From Planctomycetota bacterium (lineage in GTDB: Bacteria; Planctomycetota; Phycisphaerae; Sedimentisphaerales; Anaerobacaceae), in NCBI GenBank assembly GCA_022566315.1, contig JADFJC010000023.1:1-37026 (forward strand): a stretch of DNA of 37,026 bases. The letters run 5' to 3'. Under the pieces are notes generated by a model. The model had not been told where the DNA came from. It did not search any database and worked only from the letters and a program-made list of their open reading frames with translations. Positions 8,122-15,518 of the stretch are shown piece after piece (positions within the stretch are counted from its first letter, which is position 1; every line of letters starts with the position of its first letter). A program made the position numbers and the translations under genes.

Positions 8122-9078
8122 ATGGCAGCGAGAAGGAAAAGAAAAAAAAGCAAGACGAAAAGAATATCATTTAAGCGTAGCTCGCTACGTAGCACGAGAA
8201 GAAAGAAGAAAAGACAATCCAGCCGACTCGGTCCGAGTTTGATAAGAATTTTAAAAATATTGGCAGTGGCCTGTATTTTTGTGTCCGTAGTAGCCTGCAT
8301 CTTGGTGGGGATAGTGGTCGGCTTTTCCTTCTTAGAAAGATACGTAAAAAAAACTTCTGTCGTTTCGGAGCAGACAATACGTCTGGAATTGGTGGATGTC
8401 CCTGCCTGGGTGAATAGCCAGCTCAAAGAAAAAGTTTATGTTGCCGCCAGAGGTGATGGTAACGATTTAAGTCTTGTGCAGCAGAACATCGAGAGGGAGG
8501 TTGTATGGCTGGATGAGGTAACAGTGCAGACCACGCACGATGTGCTGCGCATCGAAGGACGGTGGCGAAAACCTGTGGGGCTGATCAAGTCGGGGATGAG
8601 CAGATTTTACGTGGACGCAGAGCAGGTAGTGCTCGATTTTGTAGAGATGCCGCGTCTGCCGATAGTAGAGATAACAGGACTATCGCCGAGGAGAAAAACG
8701 CCGCCGTTGGGCAAAGTCCGGGAAGGTGATGACCTGGCGGCGGCTATAACGATATTGGACAGGCTCGACCGAATGGACAAGTCTGACACACCTGATAAGC
8801 CGCTGCTTTATGAAATCGACAGAATAGATATAAGCAATTTCAACGGCAGAAAAAACAGTAAGCGACCACACATTGTTTTATACGCGAAGGACGATACCGA
8901 GATTATATGGGGAGCTGAGGTGGGCTTTTGGCAACAGCATCTGGAATCCACCGATGAACAGAAACTGGCGAAGCTTTACAGTTATTACAAGGAGAACGGC
9001 ACACTGTCAGGCGATGCAAAATACATCAATCTGTGCGACCCGCAGGACGATATCCCACTGCCGATTGACAAATATTAG
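8122..9078 (+). CDS. FtsQ-like membrane division protein (divergent)
   Basis: A 318-residue protein with a very basic cytoplasmic start (MAARRKRKKSKTKRISFKR...), one membrane segment (ILKILAVACIFVSVVACILVGIVVGF, about residues 48-75) and an extracytoplasmic part of about 240 residues. This layout and the place right after ddl are those of FtsQ/DivIB, which recruits septal wall synthesis proteins. The stretch VVWLDEVTVQTTHDVLRIEGRWRKPVG resembles the POTRA-to-beta link of FtsQ (W...V.V....P..L.I....R.P). Sequence similarity is weak, so the call rests on topology and neighbourhood. No ftsA or ftsZ follows; the next genes are on the other strand. Confidence 0.65.
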   Translation: MAARRKRKKSKTKRISFKRSSLRSTRRKKKRQSSRLGPSLIRILKILAVACIFVSVVACILVGIVVGFSFLERYVKKTSVVSEQTIRLELVDVPAWVNSQLKEKVYVAARGDGNDLSLVQQNIEREVVWLDEVTVQTTHDVLRIEGRWRKPVGLIKSGMSRFYVDAEQVVLDFVEMPRLPIVEITGLSPRRKTPPLGKVREGDDLAAAITILDRLDRMDKSDTPDKPLLYEIDRIDISNFNGRKNSKRPHIVLYAKDDTEIIWGAEVGFWQQHLESTDEQKLAKLYSYYKENGTLSGDAKYINLCDPQDDIPLPIDKY

Positions 9079-9110
9079 CGCTCTGTGCCGGCAAAGAGAC
9101 CTTGGTATTC

Positions 9111-9135
9111 TGGATTCCAGCTTTCACGGGAATGA
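9111..9135. repeat. Degenerate ATTCC-type palindrome
   Basis: GGATTCCAGCTTTCACGGGAATGACAAT in the gap between the ftsQ-like gene and the convergent ykgJ gene is a degenerate copy of the dispersed palindrome read in murC. The stem is imperfect and no T-run follows. Confidence 0.6.
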
Positions 9136-9161
9136 CAATCCATCGACTCAGTATCGCCAGA

Positions 9162-9656
9162 TCATTGGGCGTCAGCAAGACTGTTTAATGCCTCGGCCAG
9201 GTCGGTATAACGATAGGGGATTTGGAATTCTGTGCAGAGGGATTTAAGTTTCTCCAGGACTGACTCGCTCAATCCGCTTTGAAAATCCGCATCGCCATTG
9301 CAATAAAAGATTCTACAACCCGCGAAACGATATTCATAGACCGTGCACTTGCCGTCAATGTTGTAAGGGCATCGATTTGTCGGCATTGACTTGATGTTTT
9401 CGGCGCCGAGATTCGCAGCTTGCTGCCCAGTAGTCAGATACATCAATTCCGGCGAGGTAACAAATAAACGGTGATCGAACCCCTGCTCAAAGGCAGGGGC
9501 AGGCCCCTGGTCGGAGCTATCAAAATCACAACATTTACCACAAGCATTGCACTGGCCGGTCAGCTTATTGTTATCGCGAATCTGGGTGTCCAGCCAGGTG
9601 TAGATTTCAGCTACTTTTTCGAGGAGCCGGTTGTTCGTTCCGCATCCTGCCACCAT
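9162..9656 (-). CDS. YkgJ-family cysteine cluster protein (second of two)
   Basis: Small soluble protein of 164 residues with the signature CNACGKCC near residue 38 and later Cys residues in RCPYNIDGKCTVYEYRFAGCRIFYC. Proteins of this family (UPF0153/YkgJ) are predicted zinc- or iron-chelating; no reaction is established. The start ATG 9656 is preferred over the longer frame (to 9725) because AGAAGGA precedes it by about nine bases. It then overlaps the 3' end of the upstream family member by 46 bases, so the two are probably co-translated. The two proteins are only distantly similar outside the Cys motifs. Confidence 0.82.
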   Translation of the reverse strand: MVAGCGTNNRLLEKVAEIYTWLDTQIRDNNKLTGQCNACGKCCDFDSSDQGPAPAFEQGFDHRLFVTSPELMYLTTGQQAANLGAENIKSMPTNRCPYNIDGKCTVYEYRFAGCRIFYCNGDADFQSGLSESVLEKLKSLCTEFQIPYRYTDLAEALNSLADAQ

Positions 9657-10090
9657 TTTTTGTTCCTTCTGATTTTTTCTATTTCGTCGTGGGTATAGAG
9701 TCTGCCGTGGCTGATGCCGGGGCATTTTTGAGCGGCTTTGTTCCAGGCATTGGGGTCGGCTAAATTGTCAGGCCAAAAAGGCCAGGTCCTGCACTGGCTC
9801 GGGCGAACAGGATAAATCATACATCTTTTTTGGCCTGTGCTGTCTTGCAAGAGTATGCAATCTTTGGTGCCGGGGTGTTCGATAATCGTTGTCCGCAGAC
9901 CCACGCGTTTTAAGAAATTACGCCGTAATTGCCCCACAGATATTTTCAGAAAATCTGCGATTATTTGAGCTTCCGGCTTTGTAACCCAGATATAACCTTC
10001 GCCCGGCCCGGAGCAGCACCGCCCACACTGCATACATTCAAAATGCAAACCAGCAACGTACCACAGAGTTTTCTTAACCACAGATTTCAC
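9611..10090 (-). CDS. YkgJ-family cysteine cluster protein (first of two)
   Basis: 159 residues with the classic family start FECMQCGRCCSGPGEGYIW, then KDCILL, RCMIYPVRPSQCRTWPFW and AQKCPGI, giving the usual eight-Cys pattern expected to bind zinc or an iron-sulphur centre. Function unknown. The start is unsure: the frame begins with GTG 10090, and the first dozen codons (MKSVVKKTLWYV) are read from the dispersed repeat accacagatttcacagattgac, which also occurs near 16660 and 22500 in related form. No Shine-Dalgarno sequence is visible. It lies downstream of an ilvD 3'-end duplicate. Confidence 0.8.
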   Translation of the reverse strand: MKSVVKKTLWYVAGLHFECMQCGRCCSGPGEGYIWVTKPEAQIIADFLKISVGQLRRNFLKRVGLRTTIIEHPGTKDCILLQDSTGQKRCMIYPVRPSQCRTWPFWPDNLADPNAWNKAAQKCPGISHGRLYTHDEIEKIRRNKKWWQDAERTTGSSKK

Positions 10091-10125
10091 AGATTGACAC
10101 TGAAAGACCAGAAATCACATTTATA

Positions 10126-10202
10126 TCACCACTTCAGGACGGCGCCGGTGTCGGCGCTGGTGGCCATTGAGGCGTATTTTGCCAGGCAGCCCTTCGTTAT
10201 CC
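10126..10202 (-). pseudogene. Duplicate of the ilvD 3' end
   Basis: This 77-bp stretch matches 10954-11030 (the end of ilvD) with four mismatches. It begins exactly at the ilvD stop codon and ends at the codon for Ile in ITKGCLAKY. Read on the minus strand it encodes the same last 24 residues of IlvD, and all four differences are silent. With the true ilvD end it forms direct repeats around the DUF433/DUF5615 pair, offset 828 bases. Confidence 0.92.
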
Positions 10203-10223
10203 ATGGTTTTTCTTAGCCTACTT

Positions 10224-10577
10224 CTATTTACCTCGGCGCCAGGTACTCATAGCCTTATCACGCATTACAACCAACAAGCCCTGCCACTGCTCAGGAGAAA
10301 ACAGTTTCATGGCCTCAATAACACGTTCGTCGATTTTGAGGCGATTGGGTCTGCGCAAAGACACAATCAGGAGGCCATGATGCTTCATGTTACGGTAATG
10401 TGCGAAACCCCTGTCCGTTGTAATCAGCAATCGCTTTTCCTGGCAGGCCTTATTCCAAAGAAGCTCATCTGATATACCTTCGTCAGCCGTACCACGGATA
10501 TCAAGCACATTGTGGCCCATCTGCTGTAGCTGCTTAACGCTCATCAGGGGGATATTTTCATCTACAAGTATGTCCAT
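10224..10577 (-). CDS. DUF5615 PIN-like toxin
   Basis: 117 residues beginning MDILVDENIPLMSVKQLQQMGH, with ADEGISDELLW, LLITTDRGFAHY and a C-terminal VIEAMKLFSPEQWQGLLVV. This is the compact PIN-like fold of DUF5615 (Mut7-C/VapC45-like). The acidic residues Asp6, Glu7 and the Asp of TTDRGF are in the places expected to bind the metal of an RNase. It follows a DUF433 gene by 10 bases, the usual toxin-antitoxin arrangement. RNase activity and target are inferred from the family. Confidence 0.85.
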   Translation of the reverse strand: MDILVDENIPLMSVKQLQQMGHNVLDIRGTADEGISDELLWNKACQEKRLLITTDRGFAHYRNMKHHGLLIVSLRRPNRLKIDERVIEAMKLFSPEQWQGLLVVMRDKAMSTWRRGK

Positions 10578-10587
10578 CTGTCGTTCT

Positions 10588-10809
10588 TTATCCGCTTATA
10601 GGTGTAACCTGCTCCTCGGCCAGAGAGGCGGCGTAATCCAGACAGGCTAAAATGTCATCACGTGTAAGAGAGGGATATTCTTTCAGAAGCTCTTCGGTTG
10701 TGTCCCCATTAGCCAGCATGTGGATAATCTGATGAACAGGTATGCGCGTACCTTTAATGCAGGCTTGTCCATGACAGATATTCGGGTCTATCGAAATTCG
10801 TTCGTGCAT
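10588..10809 (-). CDS. DUF433 antitoxin
   Basis: ATG 10807-10809 is preferred because GGAG lies eight bases upstream, giving 73 residues starting MHERISIDPNICHGQACIKG. The family features GxPxIKGTRIPVHQII, MLANGDTTEELLKEYP and LTRDDILACLDYAA (a helix-turn-helix-like DUF433 domain) are complete. DUF433 proteins are the usual partners of DUF5615 PIN-like toxins and likely both neutralise the toxin and repress the pair. A longer frame back to 10935 runs through a hairpin repeat and is not accepted. Confidence 0.87.
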   Translation of the reverse strand: MHERISIDPNICHGQACIKGTRIPVHQIIHMLANGDTTEELLKEYPSLTRDDILACLDYAASLAEEQVTPISG

Positions 10810-10832
10810 TCTCTTTACTCCAGACTTATATC

Positions 10833-10849
10833 CGAATGTAATATATTCG
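10833..10849. promoter_or_regulatory. Imperfect palindrome upstream of the antitoxin, possible operator
   Basis: CGAAT-GTAATAT-ATTCG lies 24 bases upstream of the DUF433 start, inside an AT-rich stretch with TATAAT-like hexamers. Its position suits an autoregulatory operator of the toxin-antitoxin pair. This is inference from position and symmetry only. Confidence 0.35.
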
Positions 10850-10918
10850 TTCCAAGATACCAACCTTCCAGTATTATATGCAAACACGACAAAAAATTCC
10901 AGAGGTAGATAAATTAGT

Positions 10919-10936
10919 GGTGGGGCCAGCCCCACC
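10919..10936. repeat. 8-bp hairpin GGTGGGGC-CA-GCCCCACC
   Basis: A perfect 8-bp inverted repeat with a two-base spacer between ilvD and the toxin-antitoxin genes, followed on the plus strand by CTACCTC. It may help end ilvD transcription, though no T-run follows on the minus strand. It may equally be one more dispersed repeat. Confidence 0.5.
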
Positions 10937-10953
10937 CTACCTCTTTGTTAATC

Positions 10954-12621
10954 TCACCATTTCAGGACGGCGCCGGTGTCGGCGCTGGTGGCCATTGAGG
11001 CGTATTTTGCCAGGCAACCTTTGGTTATCCGCGGGGCAGGCGGGATCCAGGTCTTTTTGCGTTCGGCAAGCTCATCATCGGACAGCTTTACGCCTATTTT
11101 GTTTTTGGGGATGTCGATTTCTATTATGTCACCATCTTTTAATAATCCGATGGGGCCGCCTACGGCTGCTTCGGGGCTGATGTGGCCGATACAGGCGCCT
11201 CTTGTTCCGCCGCTGAACCTGCCATCGGTAATCAGGGCAACGGACTCGCCTAATCCGGCGCCCATAATATAACTTGTGGGGCTTAACATTTCCTGCATAC
11301 CAGGTCCGCCCTTAGGGCCTTCGCAACGGATTACCACGACATCACCTTCTTTGACCTTGCCGGCCAGGATGCCATCGCAGGCGTCTTCCTGACTCTCGAA
11401 AATAACGGCAGGGCCGGTGTGAGTTAGCATTGCAGGGGTAACGCCGGCGACCTTGACTACGCTGCCGTTGGGTGCGAGATTGCCTGTTAGAATAACCAGG
11501 CCGCCGGTCTTCGAGTACGCATTATCAAGTGAATGGATAACTCCGGTATTTTTGATTCCGGCATCTGCTATATTTTCACCAAGGGTATTAGTAGTGACCG
11601 TAAGACAATCTGTGTTTAGCAAATTCGGAACTTTGCTTATTTCTTTTAGTATAGCGCTTATACCGCCGGCGGCGTCAACATCCTCCATGTGATATTTGCT
11701 CGACGGGGCGACTTTGCAGATGTTGGGACATTTGGCTGAGATTTCGTTTATGCGTTCGAGGTCGTATTTGATGCCGGCTTCATTGGCCACCGCTAATGTG
11801 TGCAGTATGGTATTTGTCGAGCCGCCCATCGCCATATCCAGAACAAGTGCGTTGTCCAGCGATTTGGTATTGATTATATCCAACGGTTTGATGTCCTTTT
11901 CAATAAGCGTGATAATCTGTTTGCCCGCCGCTTTGTAAAGCTGCTGGCGTTTTGGGTCAACGGCCAGGATTGTTCCATTGCCGGGCAGTGCCATTCCTAT
12001 CGCCTCGCAAAGACAGTTCATTGAGTTGGCAGTGAACATTCCGGAGCAGCTTCCCTCGGCCGGGCAGGCGGTGCGTTCAAGCTCCTTTAGCTGAGCTTCG
12101 TCAATTTTGCCGGCGTTGAATTCTGCAACGCCTTCAAATATGCTGATAATGTCAATGGCTTTTCCATCCTTTGTTTTTCCGGCGGCCATAGGCCCACCGG
12201 AGACGAAAATCGTCGGGATGTTAAGTCTGACAGCGGCCATTAACATTCCGGGTATGATTTTGTCGCAGTTGGGGATACAGACAAGGCCGTCAAAACAGTG
12301 CGCCCGAGCCATAGTCTCAACGGAATCGGCGATGATTTCACGTGAGGGCAGGGAATATTTCATACCCGTATGGCCCATAGCAATGCCGTCACAGACCGCT
12401 ATTGTATTAAATTCAAAAGCAGCACCGCCGGCGTTACGAACAGAGTCCTTAACCACCTGTGCCACCTTGTTGAGATGAATGTGGCCGGGGACTATCTCGC
12501 AGAAACTGTTGGCGATGCCGATGAACGGCTTGTCGATGTCGGCGTCTTTAAGGCCGCAGGCGTGAAGCAAGGCACGGTGAGGGGCTCGCTGGAAACCCTT
12601 TTTGACTGTATCACTTTTCAT
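10954..12621 (-). CDS. ilvD: Dihydroxy-acid dehydratase
   Basis: Dehydrates 2,3-dihydroxy-3-methyl acids to 2-oxo acids in valine, isoleucine and leucine synthesis, using an iron-sulphur cluster. ATG 12621 gives 555 residues (typical) starting [19 protein letters not shown], with GGAG ten bases upstream; the frame extends ten codons further but without support. Family motifs include [58 protein letters not shown] and [11 protein letters not shown]. Cys ligands are present in NCDK and GSCSG. The residues VPGHIHL are of the Escherichia coli-like type, lacking the Cys of the PCN-type [2Fe-2S] enzymes, so an oxygen-sensitive 4Fe-4S type is likely. A copy of its last 77 bp lies beyond the toxin-antitoxin genes. 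Confidence 0.97.
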   Translation of the reverse strand: MKSDTVKKGFQRAPHRALLHACGLKDADIDKPFIGIANSFCEIVPGHIHLNKVAQVVKDSVRNAGGAAFEFNTIAVCDGIAMGHTGMKYSLPSREIIADSVETMARAHCFDGLVCIPNCDKIIPGMLMAAVRLNIPTIFVSGGPMAAGKTKDGKAIDIISIFEGVAEFNAGKIDEAQLKELERTACPAEGSCSGMFTANSMNCLCEAIGMALPGNGTILAVDPKRQQLYKAAGKQIITLIEKDIKPLDIINTKSLDNALVLDMAMGGSTNTILHTLAVANEAGIKYDLERINEISAKCPNICKVAPSSKYHMEDVDAAGGISAILKEISKVPNLLNTDCLTVTTNTLGENIADAGIKNTGVIHSLDNAYSKTGGLVILTGNLAPNGSVVKVAGVTPAMLTHTGPAVIFESQEDACDGILAGKVKEGDVVVIRCEGPKGGPGMQEMLSPTSYIMGAGLGESVALITDGRFSGGTRGACIGHISPEAAVGGPIGLLKDGDIIEIDIPKNKIGVKLSDDELAERKKTWIPPAPRITKGCLAKYASMATSADTGAVLKW

Positions 12622-12717
12622 AATCCGGTTTCTCCAAAAAACGGTTGACAAAGTAATCCGAAAAAAACCAAAAGCTGGATTCTAACCGATGGTTGAAAGC
12701 AAATAAAGAAAAAACGG

Positions 12718-12745
12718 TTGTCTTTGAAAAGAGCAAATGTATAAT
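12718..12745 (+). promoter_or_regulatory. Sigma-70-type promoter for the lipoprotein genes
   Basis: TTGTCT (12718-12723), 16 bases, TATAAT (12740-12745), about 50 bases ahead of the first lipoprotein start. It lies in the 173-bp divergent gap between ilvD and the lipoproteins. Confidence 0.6.
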
Positions 12746-12794
12746 CAGGATTTGAATTTGCCACAAAATTAAAGACTTACAAGGAAAATAAGGG

Positions 12795-13814
12795 ATGAGC
12801 CAGGCTAAAATTTGTGGTTTCGCAGCGAGCGCTGTAATTTGTGCACTGCTTCTGACGGTCGGCTGTGCCGAACTTGCCGAGGAAACTACCAAACCCAAGG
12901 TTGAACCGGAAGAACAAAAGCCAACGGTAAAGCTGGCATTGAAATTCACGCCAGAGGATTTAACAACTTATAAGGTAACAACAGAACGGGAAAGGGGCGT
13001 TATATGGGAGGGTCCCTTGATAAACAAACCCAAGAGCTTTGTTGGCGGTCATACCGGCAACAGAATCGAAATGACCTTCACCCAGCAAATACAAAGCGTT
13101 GACGATGAAGGCAACGCCGTTGCAAAGATTACAATCAAAGGACTGAAATATTTAGCTAAGGTTAAAGACAATATCATTCTGGATTTCGACAGCTCGCGAG
13201 AAAAAGACCTAAATAACCCTTTGGGTAAGTTAATCGGGCAAAGTTATACGATAGAAATCACCGCTTCCGGACAGGTTTCAAAGGTTATCGACGTAAGCGG
13301 TGCCCGTACCGCCGTCGGGGGCGTCTCTTCCAATCAAAGGGCTGCACGATTACTTTCCACTGAAGTAATCAAGGAGCAGCACAGCATTCCTGCACTGTCG
13401 GCTGTCGAGAAGAACCAATTACGCCCGGGCGAGAGCTGGAGCGATATAAAGACCTTTTCTTTTGGCCCGATGGGCTCAAAATCATACGAAAGAATTTATG
13501 AACTAAAAGAAATCAACAACATTAATGGTCGTCGAATTGCCATCATCAAGATGAGTGTTGTTCCCTCCTCGGAAAAGGCGAAGGAGCTGCACAAAGAACA
13601 AGTAACAGGTTTCTTTTCGAAACTGTTCGATACTACCGAAACATATACCGGTGAGCTAAGGCTGGATCTGACGGCAGGCAAAGTCGAAAAATACTTTGAA
13701 GAGTTCAGGTCCGATTGGATTGCCGTTGACCCGATGGCCCCAGAAAAAGAGAAAGAACCTGATATGCTGCGAATGAGTGCGACTCGTCTTTACCGTATCG
13801 AAAGAATTGATTAG
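12795..13814 (+). CDS. Lipoprotein, DUF6263-like, first of a pair
   Basis: 339 residues with a lipoprotein signal peptide (MSQAKICGFAASAVICALLLTVGC), so it is expected to be anchored in a membrane after Cys24. AAGGA (12781-12785) supports ATG 12795. The mature part has a charged linker rich in Pro/Glu, then a beta-rich domain with LKFTPEDLTTYKVTTERE, MTFTQQIQSVDDEGNAVAKI and PLGKLIGQSYTIEITASGQV. This style (Y-T-hydrophobic strands, 'G..V...G') is that of DUF6263-type planctomycete proteins, whose function is unknown. The next gene encodes a divergent relative in the same order, so the two were probably duplicated and may work together. Confidence 0.75.
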   Translation: MSQAKICGFAASAVICALLLTVGCAELAEETTKPKVEPEEQKPTVKLALKFTPEDLTTYKVTTERERGVIWEGPLINKPKSFVGGHTGNRIEMTFTQQIQSVDDEGNAVAKITIKGLKYLAKVKDNIILDFDSSREKDLNNPLGKLIGQSYTIEITASGQVSKVIDVSGARTAVGGVSSNQRAARLLSTEVIKEQHSIPALSAVEKNQLRPGESWSDIKTFSFGPMGSKSYERIYELKEINNINGRRIAIIKMSVVPSSEKAKELHKEQVTGFFSKLFDTTETYTGELRLDLTAGKVEKYFEEFRSDWIAVDPMAPEKEKEPDMLRMSATRLYRIERID

Positions 13815-13880
13815 AGCTATTAGAGTTATGCAAAATTGAGGTTAGGCATACTCTATAGAACTATTGAAAAAGGATTTAAA

Positions 13881-14864
13881 TTGAAAACCACACTGACAAT
13901 TCTAACGATTGTCATTATGAGTATCTCCGGAGGATGCGAGCCTGGCGCCTGGGTAAAAGAGCCGTTAAATAAAAACAAAGAACTCTTGACCGTAGATTGG
14001 CAGGATGGCCGGAGGCTGGAATACAAGTTTGTATCCAGAAGAGAGATAACTATTGACTGGGACCCGACAGGGAAGAGAACCAAATCGAATAAGAGCACTC
14101 CCGATAAATCCACCGAGTCAATGGAAATGGTTGTAGCATATACACCAATCAAAATAGACCCGTATGGGCTTACAACTATTGAGGCGACGTGCAAATCAGT
14201 TAAGGTGGCACGAAGCAAAGGGCCATGGAAAGACGCAGTGGAGCATCTGGCCGGCAAGACTTTTACGTTCACCGTTGGGCCTACCGGTAAAATAGAAGAC
14301 TATTCGCAATTGGATGAGCTGCTCAAAGAAATCGGCAACAAAGCGTTTTTTACAGACGCCAACGGAAACAGAATTAAAGAGCCTGATATGATATGCGATG
14401 TTATTGCCACCCAGTGGTTTCTGTGGGATTCGGTTTCCAGTCTAACAAACCCGTCCAAAGGGGTGGCTGTGGGACAAAGCTGGAAATCAAAACTGTCCGT
14501 GCCTTCCCCAATGGTTATGAGAAAGGCAAGAGAGGTTACCTATAAGCTTGATGAAATCCGGCAGAGCGAAAAGGGACGATTAGCTGTGATAAGCAGCTCT
14601 TATCAGATAGCTGAGACAGTTCCCCGGAGTTGGCCAATACCTTATTCCGGCAGTTTCCAAATGAAGGGGACATTCGGCTTTCTCAGCGGCTATAAGCTTC
14701 TGAGTTTAGAAGGCCAAGGTGAAGAACTGTTTAACATCGAGGCCGGGCGAATAGAACAATATAATCAGCAGTACCAGATGCAGTTACAGGCCTTTATACC
14801 AATGGGCATCGACGTAAAACCGAGGATAACAATCAAACAAAACCTGACGATGGAACTAAAGTGA
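13881..14864 (+). CDS. Lipoprotein, DUF6263-like, second of a pair
   Basis: TTG 13881 is preferred over the longer frame (from 13836) because AAAAAGGA lies six bases upstream and the product then starts with a compact lipoprotein signal, MKTTLTILTIVIMSISGGC, with Cys19 lipidated. The 327-residue product repeats the layout of the preceding protein: LEYKFVSRREITIDWD, an IEATCKSVKV strand, LAGKTFTFTVGPTGKI (compare LIGQSYTIEITASGQV), then GVAVGQSWKSKLSVP and a tail of strands ending with basic residues. No function known. It lies 66 bases after its relative, same strand, likely in one transcript. Confidence 0.75.
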   Translation: MKTTLTILTIVIMSISGGCEPGAWVKEPLNKNKELLTVDWQDGRRLEYKFVSRREITIDWDPTGKRTKSNKSTPDKSTESMEMVVAYTPIKIDPYGLTTIEATCKSVKVARSKGPWKDAVEHLAGKTFTFTVGPTGKIEDYSQLDELLKEIGNKAFFTDANGNRIKEPDMICDVIATQWFLWDSVSSLTNPSKGVAVGQSWKSKLSVPSPMVMRKAREVTYKLDEIRQSEKGRLAVISSSYQIAETVPRSWPIPYSGSFQMKGTFGFLSGYKLLSLEGQGEELFNIEAGRIEQYNQQYQMQLQAFIPMGIDVKPRITIKQNLTMELK

Positions 14865-14865
14865 G

Positions 14866-14986
14866 CTAAAGTGCCTAAAGTGAGCTAAAGTGAACTAAAG
14901 CGAACTAAAGTGCATAAAGTGAGGAGTCTGGAGTTTTGTGAAACTTTAGGCACTTTAGTCACTCCAAACTTTAGGCACTTTTTTTT
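14866..14986 (+). terminator. AGTGNNCTAA tandem repeat ending in a terminator-like hairpin
   Basis: At least five decamer units of the form AGTGNNCTAA run from the lipoprotein stop codon to about 14912. A long imperfect hairpin follows: 14907-14927 pairs with 14961-14981 at 18 of 21 positions across a 33-base loop, then a run of eight T (14979-14986). It could terminate the lipoprotein transcript just before the HIT gene. The same repeat type is present near 8076-8100 and 27037-27085. Confidence 0.6.
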
Positions 14987-15005
14987 CTATGGAGGTAGCT
15001 GTAAA

Positions 15006-15515
15006 TTGGAACGTAAAAATTTATGGGCGCCGTGGCGCATTAAATACGTACAGGGCCTGAGTGAGAGCAGCGATTGCTTTATCTGCCATAATCTAGAAAA
15101 TCCGCAGGATGACGACGAGAATCTTGTGCTGTGGCGAACAGAGAAAAGCATTGTAATACTGAATCGTTTTCCCTACAACAACGGCCATTTACTGATAGCA
15201 CCGGCCCGGCACATCGGAGAGCTTGCCAAGGCAAGTGAGGGGGAACTGCTGGAGATGTTCAAGCTGGTCAGAGAATCACAAAAAGCACTGTCACTGACGA
15301 TAAAACCTCACGGCTTTAATGTCGGTATGAATTTCGGTCGATGCAGCGGGGCGGGACTGCCTGAGCATTTGCACATCCACGTCGTCCCGCGATGGGACGG
15401 AGATACGAATTTTATGAACGTGTGCAGTGACACTGATATTATCAGTCAAAGTCTAATTGAGCTTCTTGAGCTATTAAAACAGATAAGCAAAGAACATAAT
15501 CTGCCTAATATATGA
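15006..15515 (+). CDS. HIT-family nucleotide hydrolase/transferase
   Basis: GGAGGT (14991-14996) nine bases before TTG 15006 fixes the start; the product has 169 residues and begins MERKNLWAPWRIKYVQG. It has the zinc-binding CFICHN at the start, NRFPYNNGHLLIAPARHIGEL, and the histidine triad HLHIHVVPRW with the catalytic histidine. Proteins with this LWAPWR...CxxC start are Ap4A phosphorylase-like or Fhit-like HIT proteins acting on dinucleoside polyphosphates or nucleoside phosphoramidates. Exact substrate cannot be told. It is placed alone behind a terminator-like hairpin, converging on the HAD gene. Confidence 0.92.
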   Translation: MERKNLWAPWRIKYVQGLSESSDCFICHNLENPQDDDENLVLWRTEKSIVILNRFPYNNGHLLIAPARHIGELAKASEGELLEMFKLVRESQKALSLTIKPHGFNVGMNFGRCSGAGLPEHLHIHVVPRWDGDTNFMNVCSDTDIISQSLIELLELLKQISKEHNLPNI

Positions 15516-15518
15516 ATT

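Noticed and set aside
10810-10935. Longer DUF433 protein starting at 10935
   Set aside because: The extension runs through the GGTGGGGC hairpin and probable promoter; GGAG before the ATG at 10809 and the family length support the shorter form.
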